Assembly: GCA_003354225.1 (NCBI GenBank)
Contig: PIVH01000489.1
Location: 1 to 5,618, forward strand
Direction of reading: 5' to 3'
Length of the DNA: 5,618 nucleotides
Source: Globobulimina sp.
Lineage: Eukaryota > Foraminifera > Rotaliida
Shown in pieces: positions 1 through 5,618 of the stretch. A program made the translations under genes and the position numbers. The notes below the pieces were generated by a model, which was given only the letters and a program-made list of their open reading frames with translations, made no database searches and was not told the origin of the DNA. Position 1 is the first letter of the stretch. Each line of letters opens with the position of its first letter.

Positions 1-3000
1 ATCATATTCTCCTTGAATTCATTCCACCGCAAAGACACAGAGCGCGCAATATCAAAATTAAATTGTACAATATTTGCATTATATGACAAATGCGGCACAA
101 AAAACTGTTGTTTCCACGTAAATAACTTTTTGCAAATATTATAAAACTGCATATATGGTTTAATAAATTCAAATGAATCGCCATTTGAAGCATTTTTATC
201 ATAATTCTGCATAACTGTAATAATATCATTTATTGATTTTGTTGGCAAACCTTTTAATATAAATTGCAAAGCGCGAATATTATCATCTTTTTTCAATATA
301 TTCTTATTATTCAAATTAAAATGAAAATATAATAATTGTATCGATGATTCGAACTCATGTAATAAATATTGATTTTCTTTCAATAAGAAATCTAAAAATA
401 AATCTTTGTGAATAACTGCCGTATTATCAATTTTATTGTGCAACAATGATAATGATTGTAATTTTAACGAAATAGTTAATCGATATTCGCGAAATGTGCC
501 ATCAAATATATTGTCTAACAAAACATTGATACATTTAAATGGTATAAACCCATCGTTTAATAATAACGATTTTGATTCGGTTAAAACTTTTCGTGCTTTC
601 AAATAAAATGATAAATCATTTAAAGACAAATCCTCCTCCAAGAAATTTTTAAATGTCACAATCTCTTTATATTCGTCTTTATCTTTATCGCCATCGCCAT
701 CTTTATGTTTGATATCAATGTTCGAATGGTGCTGCACTGCGTTGTGGATATCCCAACACATGGCATCCACTAAGTTTTTAATACCAAATCTCGACGGAAT
801 ATATTCGTGATAAATAAACTCTGGCAGCGGTAATATGGCACGGTTCTCACGAATACAATTCTTATCTGATTTATATTTGCTGTCAAATATTTCATTTATG
901 GTTTTTAATAACCACCGCTTCGATTTGACACTCCTTTTTGTATGCTGTCCTTTTGTAATTGCGATAAAACGCGATTTTGTCATTTTCCATTTCTTCTCCA
1001 CTTTGTGCTTCGCTTTCGGTCCTTTTACTTTTGGCTTATTGACCATTAACGGCTTATGCTGCAATGTATGCGTTTGGTGTCCTTGGTGTTGTCCAGCTGA
1101 TTTGCTATATTTCTTATTTGAGTCTCTATCCGTCTGACTATTTGTATTTGTATTCATGTTATTATTCCTCCACATTTCCAACTCTTTGCGTAATTTCTTA
1201 ATCTCTTTTTGCAAATCTTCCACTATGTCACTACCGTCATGGTTGGCAATATATGCTCTTCGTGATTGGGATTGTGACTGTGATGATGATTTTGGATGAT
1301 ATGAATTCGAACTACTTCTCTCTGTCTCTGACTTGTATGATTTAACAGTATTACTTCTCTCTGTTCTCTCCGTGGTATTATGGCTTTTGCTGCGTTCTGT
1401 TCTATTTCCAGACGTCATTGCTGAGGATCTGTTTGTTCTCAATGTAGACGACACCGATCGTGCTGTTGTCTTATTTGATGCAGATGTACACTCTTTGCCG
1501 TTGCTCGTATTCTGATTACATTCTGACTCTGTTTCATTGCTATTTACATTTACTTCTTTTGCTGACATAGGGTCAGACGATGAGGACTCTGCAGCATAAA
1601 TATTATTTGTTTTCAATTCTGTAATCTCTGTATTCAATGACTTGACATTTTTATTTAATTTCTTGTTGCTTTTCTCCAAATGAATTATTCTATCCCTTAA
1701 TTGAGCCACTTTTTTCTCCGCATCGTCCCTGCTTTTGATCATATCCGCGATGGCTTTCTGTTGCTTGGAAGACATAATCGATCCTCGGCGTGCTCTCGAA
1801 TGCGAACTTTCCGATTTATGGCTACGCGATGTGGTCTTTCCAGTGGTTGGCAGCGAGGGATATCGATCACTTTTATTTTCAATATTGTGTTCCTTCATAC
1901 TTTTTAAATTCTCACTGATCATATCATCGTCTTCTTCGTCATCTTCCTCTGCAAATATATGCAATGTCTCACACAGTTCCTTTGCTTGTCGTAGTTCAAT
2001 CATTTCCTTTTTCATTTGTCGCAGTTCGACTGCTTTTAATGATAATGTCGATTCACAGGACTGATTTGATTTTCTTAATCGCATAATTTGCGATTTTAGA
2101 TTTTCAATTTCTTTCTGGAATTCTTGTTCGCTCTCATTATTATTGATATTATTACTCGATATCTCCGCGGTTTTTGTATCCGTTTTATTACTGATTTCAT
2201 CTGCATTGTTTGATATTTTTTGTGTTGGAGACTGTTTGGATGAGCGCCTGCTTCCTTGTTCCAACTCTTTTAGTGTACGTTTATTTTGCCTCAATTCTCT
2301 CTTTAACTCTTCATTTTCATTCATATATTCTTTTAATATCGATTTTGCAGAATCACTTCCGTCACTATTTATGTTTTCAAATTGTTGCATTTGTTTCTTA
2401 CTTTGAACCAATTCTTCTTTTAAATCCGTAATTTCATTGTTTGATATTCTTATTTTCTCTCTTAATTCTTCCACCAATTCACCATCCATTTGTTTATTGT
2501 CATTCTCATTATTTTTATTCGATGTTTTGTGTTTCTGTAATTGTTGAATTTGTTGATACGTTTCATTCAATTTCAAAGTAGTATCTTTTAATTGATTTTT
2601 CAAAATAATCAATTCTGAGTCTTTCTCATTCATCTCATCCTTCAACAAAGTATTATTAATTTGTAATTCTTCAATATTCTCCGTGTGAGTATCAAATCTA
2701 TTTTTCGTTGACATATTTCCAGATTTATATTCCTTAATTTGTTCATTTGCGATCATTAATTTCGTCTCTAATTCTTCGATCTGTACATATAAACTGCCAT
2801 TATCTCCATCATTCTCCTGATCACCATCCAATTCTGTATCAGTCAATGAGTTCATCCCCAAATCCATTTTTCTTTTCGCTCTCTGCATTTTACGCAATCG
2901 GTGGCATTTCATTCTTTTCAATGTCTGATATCTTATTCGCAAATGCATTAAATTCGTTTTTGATTTTTCTAATTCATTATCAAATGCAATACATTTGGAC

Positions 3001-4739
3001 TTCCAATTTTTTATAATGGTTTGCGATTTCTTATTGTCTCGCATCAATTGCTCTATTTCCTCGTTTAATTGTTGAGCCGATGGCTTTTGTGGATCGATAT
3101 ATTTCCGTAAATGGTGTATTGCCGCGTTTTGCGGATCAATGGCGACCTCTTTTAATATCTCAATTTCCTTTTCGCATTCTACAATCCGTTGATGTGAGTC
3201 TTGCAACTTTTTATTATATCCTTCAATCAGACTCATATTTGGAGGTTTATATTGTTCCTGCAATTTCAATCTCGCTTCTTTCTTTTTCTCTGGTTCCGGC
3301 GGCGTCCATTCCACACATAAAACATTCTCCATTTCATCCAAACTCTCCTCCAATTTACATATTTTAAGTTCGACTGCTTTTGATAATGTATACAGTTCCG
3401 GCTCATCGTCGTTAAATTGAATATTTTCAATGTCATTGGCAAATACTGCATCGATGATGGAGGTTGTTTTATTTTCGTTGTTATTCTCATTGATCAATGT
3501 CATGCGTCGACCGTGCGTGTTTAATATGGCAGAGGCGGCTTGCGATGCAGTCTCGAAACGCATAATAAATGATTGCCCGCAAAGTGTTACATTTTGAACT
3601 GTACCGAACCTGTTATACAATCGCAACAAATGCTGTTTACTAAACTTACTCCGTATCGATATATATTTGGTAGGATATTCATTTGCAAAATAGACTGTTA
3701 AATGTGTTTCATTTATTTTCCTATTTTGTAATAATTCAAGGATAAACTGTGCGGATTCGATCTTATCAAATTCAATAAAACTGGCATATGGCAGCAAATG
3801 TTTATTCGCATCAATATTAAATATGCATTGCGGGAATAAAGGTGAAATACGAATAAATTTTATGGTACCAAACCATGATTTGATTTTGTCCATTTTTATT
3901 TGGGCATTCAATCCAGTAATTAATATAACATTATTCTCCTGATTTTGTGTAAATAATTGCTTAATGTCATAGCCTTTAAAACTCGCCAAATGTTTGCTTT
4001 TTGTTTGCAAATCGTTTCTCAAATTATTGATTTGTTGGATTAATTCTTGTTCTTTTTGTTTGTAATTTAAATGAGTAATATGTGATTTATATTCTTTGTC
4101 ATGTAATGCTAACTTGCTTTGGGTAGCAATTTTTTGCGCTAATTGTAATTGCTGCGTATGTTTATTTTGTGAGGTATTAAATGTCGAGATTTGATGTTGA
4201 ATATTGTCAAATTTTTGTTTCATTGTTTCCAATTCGTCGTTTAATTGGAGCTTTGAAGTCGATAAAGTTTTGTTTGATTTCGTGATTGCATCGATTCGAT
4301 TTCGTTCAAATCCTAATGCGCTCGAAACGTTTTCTATAATATCGTTATTTCGAGCAATTAATGTCGACAATAAACGAGCACCGTCTTTGTTTTTGCAATT
4401 GTGTGAGAATTCGAACCCTATTTTACAACATAACTCTTGCAGAATAACACGATTATAATCATATTCTTGCAGTAATTGTAAATGTTTGTTCCACGATAGA
4501 GATAAGGAGCGGTTATTAATTACGTTATCGATACGGTTTGTGCTGTAACTTTTATTCAGACGTTTTTTGGCTTTATAATTTACTAATTTTTGTAGTTTCA
4601 ATACTTGATGGAATTGCTTTTTCTTATTGATTGCGGGTAATATGGATGCTGTGCTGCGTGACTTGATCAAATAATTTCTAGTTTTCTCATTTTTTAGTTT
4701 CTTTTTGTTTATTAGTTCTTGTAAATCTTTAGATTTCAT
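1..4739 (-). CDS. Giant coiled-coil protein with tandem RRM domains (3' end beyond the window)
   Basis: One frame stays open for 1,579 codons and runs off the left edge. The start ATG (complement of 4737-4739) is firm: it is the first Met after an in-frame stop at 4746-4748 and has A at -3. Visible order: basic N-terminus (1-63); small helical region with C104, C105 and C115; coiled coil about 159-255; RRM1 270-353; RRM2 357-415; mixed helical region containing two IDPQ motifs (534, 548); basic patch 603-625 with an IQ-like motif; coiled coils about 649-828, 874-929, 990-1046 and 1172-1191; acidic run EEDDEEDDD (931-939); Ser/Thr/Arg-rich linker about 1047-1170 with TERS repeats; basic segment about 1230-1275; globular module from about 1276. 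RRxS kinase-type sites occur at 831-834 and 984-987. No intron is needed. The family is not recognised; an RNA-binding cytoskeletal or ciliary scaffold is inferred. It lies divergent to the secreted-protein gene, 325 bases away. Confidence 0.93.
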   Translation of the reverse strand, partial: MKSKDLQELINKKKLKNEKTRNYLIKSRSTASILPAINKKKQFHQVLKLQKLVNYKAKKRLNKSYSTNRIDNVINNRSLSLSWNKHLQLLQEYDYNRVILQELCCKIGFEFSHNCKNKDGARLLSTLIARNNDIIENVSSALGFERNRIDAITKSNKTLSTSKLQLNDELETMKQKFDNIQHQISTFNTSQNKHTQQLQLAQKIATQSKLALHDKEYKSHITHLNYKQKEQELIQQINNLRNDLQTKSKHLASFKGYDIKQLFTQNQENNVILITGLNAQIKMDKIKSWFGTIKFIRISPLFPQCIFNIDANKHLLPYASFIEFDKIESAQFILELLQNRKINETHLTVYFANEYPTKYISIRSKFSKQHLLRLYNRFGTVQNVTLCGQSFIMRFETASQAASAILNTHGRRMTLINENNNENKTTSIIDAVFANDIENIQFNDDEPELYTLSKAVELKICKLEESLDEMENVLCVEWTPPEPEKKKEARLKLQEQYKPPNMSLIEGYNKKLQDSHQRIVECEKEIEILKEVAIDPQNAAIHHLRKYIDPQKPSAQQLNEEIEQLMRDNKKSQTIIKNWKSKCIAFDNELEKSKTNLMHLRIRYQTLKRMKCHRLRKMQRAKRKMDLGMNSLTDTELDGDQENDGDNGSLYVQIEELETKLMIANEQIKEYKSGNMSTKNRFDTHTENIEELQINNTLLKDEMNEKDSELIILKNQLKDTTLKLNETYQQIQQLQKHKTSNKNNENDNKQMDGELVEELREKIRISNNEITDLKEELVQSKKQMQQFENINSDGSDSAKSILKEYMNENEELKRELRQNKRTLKELEQGSRRSSKQSPTQKISNNADEISNKTDTKTAEISSNNINNNESEQEFQKEIENLKSQIMRLRKSNQSCESTLSLKAVELRQMKKEMIELRQAKELCETLHIFAEEDDEEDDDMISENLKSMKEHNIENKSDRYPSLPTTGKTTSRSHKSESSHSRARRGSIMSSKQQKAIADMIKSRDDAEKKVAQLRDRIIHLEKSNKKLNKNVKSLNTEITELKTNNIYAAESSSSDPMSAKEVNVNSNETESECNQNTSNGKECTSASNKTTARSVSSTLRTNRSSAMTSGNRTERSKSHNTTERTERSNTVKSYKSETERSSSNSYHPKSSSQSQSQSRRAYIANHDGSDIVEDLQKEIKKLRKELEMWRNNNMNTNTNSQTDRDSNKKYSKSAGQHQGHQTHTLQHKPLMVNKPKVKGPKAKHKVEKKWKMTKSRFIAITKGQHTKRSVKSKRWLLKTINEIFDSKYKSDKNCIRENRAILPLPEFIYHEYIPSRFGIKNLVDAMCWDIHNAVQHHSNIDIKHKDGDGDKDKDEYKEIVTFKNFLEEDLSLNDLSFYLKARKVLTESKSLLLNDGFIPFKCINVLLDNIFDGTFREYRLTISLKLQSLSLLHNKIDNTAVIHKDLFLDFLLKENQYLLHEFESSIQLLYFHFNLNNKNILKKDDNIRALQFILKGLPTKSINDIITVMQNYDKNASNGDSFEFIKPYMQFYNICKKLFTWKQQFFVPHLSYNANIVQFNFDIARSVSLRWNEFKENM
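3..914 (-). other. C-terminal globular module of the giant protein (residues 1276-1579, cut by the edge)
   Basis: Composition changes sharply here from coiled coil and low complexity to hydrophobic, aromatic-containing sequence. It opens WLLKTINEIF, then has PLPEFIYHEYIPSRFGIKNL (about 1303-1322) and DAMCWDI. An acidic/basic insert GDGDKDKDE (1348-1356) follows, then VTFKNFLEEDLSLNDLSFYL (1361-1380) and further predicted helices. From memory, a similar order (LPEF-aromatic, a Y/F-G-L/I-K turn, then an F-x-x-FL segment and FYL) recurs near the ends of coiled-coil proteins of protists, some of them ciliary. I cannot name a Pfam family with certainty. The domain continues beyond the window. Confidence 0.4.
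1314..1400 (-). repeat. TER(S/T) short repeats in a Ser/Thr/Arg-rich linker
   Basis: The tetrapeptide TERS occurs at residues 1114-1117, 1126-1129 and 1139-1142, with TERT at 1123-1126. They lie inside a long low-complexity stretch (about 1047-1170) that is rich in Ser, Thr, Asn and Arg and ends in SSSQSQSRR. Such linkers are usually disordered and phosphorylated. Here the linker separates two coiled-coil segments. Its Arg/Ser content recalls the RS-type tails of some RRM proteins, but true RS dipeptide runs are absent. Confidence 0.6.
2865..2933 (-). other. Basic patch with a degenerate IQ-like motif (residues 603-625)
   Basis: Residues 604-614 read YQTLKRMKCHR. This follows the IQ spacing (hydrophobic, Q, three residues, R, one residue, three residues, R) with Tyr at position 1 and Met in place of the usual Gly. 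It sits in a run of Arg and Lys between helical segments, where IQ sites for calmodulin or centrin often lie. The match is only partial, and the same patch could equally be a nucleic-acid-binding or nuclear-localisation stretch. Confidence 0.3.
3495..3671 (-). other. RRM2 domain of the giant protein (residues about 357-415), compact
   Basis: It follows RRM1 after only a few residues. Strand 1 is KYISIRS (358-364), with Tyr at 359; helix 1 runs into YNRFGTV (375-381), a very typical RRM helix-turn-strand. Strand 3 is GQSFIMRF (388-395), a diverged RNP1. Helix 2 is TASQAASAIL, followed by a THG turn and a short last strand RRMTL. About 59 residues is short for an RRM, mainly because the loop between strands 2 and 3 is minimal. 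The short spacing suggests the two domains pack or bind as one unit. The RNP1 aromatics are partly lost, so classical single-stranded RNA stacking is uncertain. Confidence 0.68.
3681..3932 (-). other. RRM1 domain of the giant protein (residues about 270-353)
   Basis: The segment reads as a beta-alpha-beta-beta-alpha-beta RRM. Strand 1 is VILITGL (271-277), a good RNP2 match except for a Leu where an aromatic is usual. Helix 1 ends in WFG (289-291), the common F-G turn before strand 2 (IKFIRI). After a loop longer than usual, strand 3 is ASFIEF (319-324), an RNP1-like strand with F321 and F324. Helix 2 (about 326-338) contains the usual spaced Ala/Leu positions, and the last strand is LTVYF. 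The reduced RNP aromatics resemble the PTB/hnRNP L class of RRMs, which can still bind RNA or act as protein-binding modules. Confidence 0.72.
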
Positions 4740-4812
4740 TGTGTTTTATATACACTAATTTTTCATTTATTAAATGACGACATTTGTTTTCATAATCACT
4801 TATCACTTCGTT

Positions 4813-4828
4813 TAATTCAATTGAATTA
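4813..4828. repeat. Perfect 16-bp palindrome
   Basis: TAATTCAATTGAATTA is identical to its own reverse complement over all 16 bases; the symmetry stops at 4812/4829. It has no loop, so it is better suited to binding a dimeric protein on DNA than to forming an RNA hairpin. Its place between divergent genes fits a shared operator or enhancer site, but the AT-rich background makes chance palindromes commoner. Confidence 0.6.
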
Positions 4829-4829
4829 G

Positions 4830-4851
4830 GAATAGAGATCGCACTCTATTC
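4830..4851. repeat. Hairpin with perfect 8-bp stem
   Basis: GAATAGAG (4830-4837) and CTCTATTC (4844-4851) are exact reverse complements separated by the six bases ATCGCA. It begins one base after the 16-bp palindrome. It could be an RNA stem-loop or a protein-binding dyad; the sequence does not decide which. Confidence 0.55.
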
Positions 4852-4858
4852 AGGGATT

Positions 4859-4886
4859 TCAGTCTATTGACATTTTCCATGACTGA
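4859..4886. repeat. Hairpin with 6-bp stem
   Basis: TCAGTC (4859-4864) pairs exactly with GACTGA (4881-4886) around a 16-base loop. It is weaker than the neighbouring hairpin and could arise by chance. It is listed because it continues the run of dyads across the region. Confidence 0.3.
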
Positions 4887-4905
4887 CTTTCCAAAAACAA
4901 TTTCG

Positions 4906-5020
4906 CTAGTAGTGATCCAGTGATGGATCCTTGTTAAACCTCACGGGGATGTTCCAGAAATCCGTGAGCCTGGAATCAGACCTGCGGCCTGATGGAATTT
5001 TGTACCACTACTACTAGTAG
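4906..5020. ncRNA. Possible structured RNA or small inserted element, four-way-junction fold
   Basis: The block is visibly GC-richer than its flanks. CTAGTAGT (4906-4913) pairs with ACTACTAG (5010-5017) as a closing helix. Inside are three consecutive hairpins: GATCC/GGATC (4914-4929, loop 6), CTCACGG/CCGTGAG (4940-4968) and ATCAG/CTGAT (4975-4993, extended by CC/GG past one mismatch). AATTTTG (4996-5002) resembles an Sm-protein site and is followed by a small CTACT/AGTAG hairpin (5008-5020), a snRNA-like arrangement. Alternatively GTGATGG (4920-4926) and CTGA (4989-4992), flanked by complementary TCCA and TGGA, resemble C and D boxes of a snoRNA. These readings exclude one another in part. 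The symmetric fold gives no strand, and no known RNA family was recognised. Confidence 0.3.
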
Positions 5021-5064
5021 CTACACAAGAAAGTTTGACATAACCAAACCACACCAGACATCCG

Positions 5065-5574
5065 ATGTTATTTTTATTAATATTAATAGTGATTGTTTGT
5101 ATCGCAAATTCGCAAACAGAATTATTTTATGAAAACGCTGAAAATTTTACTGATTGGATATTTGACCCCGACGCCGACGGAACAGCTGTGGCTTATTATG
5201 CGCCTGTGAATTATGCAGATTTGTGTTATGACGAAGCTTGTTATGGTATTATTGAATATGATTTTGATTCAGTCACAACAACACCAGATTTCTTATCAAA
5301 ATTAGGATTAATATCAACAATTGGATACACAGATATTACTATCAATTATGCATTAAAAAATGCTGCCGTTAATGTTACGATCAGAGGTGACTTAATAAAG
5401 TCAAACACAACCATTGCAAATGGAGAGTGTGGGAGTAGTTATACCGTCGAAGGAGAAACATTTTCAACACTTGATTCAGACATTTCTGTCGCTGATATGA
5501 CCCTCAACGAATGGCGCAATTCACCGATGCTAATAATTACAGATCTACCAGCCACAGCATACATTACTGTCTAA
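5065..5574 (+). CDS. Small secreted glycoprotein, all-beta, with DxDxDG motif
   Basis: A 169-residue protein. The ATG is the first after an in-frame stop at 5041-5043. Residues 1-14 are strongly hydrophobic, and a signal-peptidase site is likely around residues 15-18, giving a mature chain of about 152 residues. DPDADG (34-39) has the D-x-D-x-D-G spacing of calcium-binding loops. Sequons lie at N27, N103 and N114. The mature part has three Cys (C54, C59, C122); C54 and C59 are close enough to form a small disulphide loop. The middle, with STIGYTDITINYAL (84-97), alternates polar and hydrophobic residues as in beta-sandwich, carbohydrate-binding-like domains. There is no transmembrane segment after the signal, so it is probably secreted. 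The chain is acidic. It ends abruptly on a strand-like AYITV. The family is not identified, and the binding role is inferred. Confidence 0.82.
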   Translation: MLFLLILIVIVCIANSQTELFYENAENFTDWIFDPDADGTAVAYYAPVNYADLCYDEACYGIIEYDFDSVTTTPDFLSKLGLISTIGYTDITINYALKNAAVNVTIRGDLIKSNTTIANGECGSSYTVEGETFSTLDSDISVADMTLNEWRNSPMLIITDLPATAYITV

Positions 5575-5618
5575 TCGATGAAATTAGAGTATGTAGCACA
5601 TTACAACATCAACAACTG

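Larger units (their letters stand above)
4740..5064. other. Divergent intergenic region, rich in dyad symmetry
   Basis: This stretch separates two divergently transcribed genes, so it must hold both 5' flanks. Neither strand carries a convincing open frame. The part next to the minus-strand gene is AT-rich; a TATATAA-like string lies only about 10 bases from its ATG, too close to be called a TATA box. Several hairpin-capable sequences follow one another from 4813 to 5020 and are listed separately. From 5021 to 5064 there is A/C-rich sequence leading to the plus-strand ATG, with an in-frame TAA at 5041-5043. Confidence 0.85.

Noticed and set aside
835-2431. Plus-strand open frames at 835-1137, 1333-1515, 1701-1907, 1735-2064, 2143-2406 and 2210-2431
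   Set aside because: All lie antisense to the continuous minus-strand frame. Their compositions are mirror products of it, for example the poly-Ser run near 1920-1950 is the complement of the acidic EEDDEEDDD codons.
2-3490. Minus-strand short frames at 2-229 and 3266-3490
   Set aside because: They are in a different frame from the long gene and overlap it fully; the long frame encodes recognisable domain structure and these do not.
2747-4458. Plus-strand open frames at 2747-3016, 3080-3367 and 4204-4458
   Set aside because: Antisense to the coiled-coil and RRM coding sequence; no domain, signal or start context supports them.
1-4739. Alternative (ciliate-type) genetic code
   Set aside because: Gln is encoded by CAA and CAG throughout, and TAA, TAG and TGA never occur in frame, so the standard code suffices.
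4743-4755. TATA box for the minus-strand gene
   Set aside because: It is about 10 bases from the start codon, which leaves no room for a normal transcription start and leader; AT-rich strings are expected here.
4936-4988. Fragments of small-subunit rRNA (AAACCTCAC and CCTGCGGC strings)
   Set aside because: The matches are only 8-9 bases and come in the opposite order from the rRNA, so chance is the simpler explanation.
4989-5002. Hammerhead ribozyme core (CTGATG string)
   Set aside because: The core needs CTGANGA and a matching GAAA; here the string is CTGATGG and no stem II with GAAA follows.
4906-5020. tRNA gene
   Set aside because: The fold looks like a cloverleaf, but there is no B-box-type GGTTCGANTCC, no 7-bp acceptor of proper spacing and no anticodon arm of 5 bp with a 7-base loop.
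1-5618. CRISPR array, insertion sequence or bacterial operon
   Set aside because: There are no regularly spaced direct repeats, no transposase, and gene content and signals are eukaryotic.

Overview
The window looks like nuclear DNA from an AT-rich unicellular eukaryote that uses the standard genetic code. Three things support this: tandem RRM-type RNA-binding domains inside a very long Asn/Lys/Glu-rich coiled-coil protein, a secreted protein with N-glycosylation sequons, and no Shine-Dalgarno-spaced operon structure. TAA, TAG and TGA never appear as sense codons over roughly 1,580 codons, which argues against ciliate-type codes. I cannot place the lineage more precisely; a free-living protist is the best guess.

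Layout. Positions 4739 down to 1 (minus strand) are one uninterrupted reading frame of 1,579 visible codons that runs off the left edge without a stop. It was read codon by codon. It encodes a giant scaffold-like protein with, in order: a basic N-terminus, a coiled coil, two tandem RRM folds (about residues 270-353 and 357-415), several further coiled coils separated by acidic, Ser-rich and basic low-complexity linkers, and a globular C-terminal module that begins near residue 1276 and is cut by the window edge. All the shorter plus-strand open frames across this region are antisense shadows of it.

Positions 4740-5064 are a divergent intergenic region of 325 bases. It is unusually rich in dyad symmetry: a perfect 16-bp palindrome, an 8-bp-stem hairpin, a 6-bp-stem hairpin, and a locally GC-richer block (about 4906-5020). 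That block can fold as a four-way junction of three hairpins closed by an 8-bp helix, and its ends carry a 7-bp direct repeat. It is either an uncharacterised structured RNA (snRNA-like or C/D-snoRNA-like features are both present but weak), a small insertion, or a regulatory structure.

Positions 5065-5574 (plus strand) encode a 169-residue secreted protein with a clear signal peptide, a DxDxDG calcium-loop-like motif, three N-glycosylation sequons and an all-beta look. The last 44 bases hold no identifiable feature.

The two genes are divergently arranged and share the intergenic region, but one is intracellular and the other secreted. Nothing in the sequence shows that they act together. 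The most distinctive item is the combination of tandem RRMs with a long coiled-coil scaffold, which would be consistent with an RNA-tethering cytoskeletal or ciliary protein. That role is an inference.
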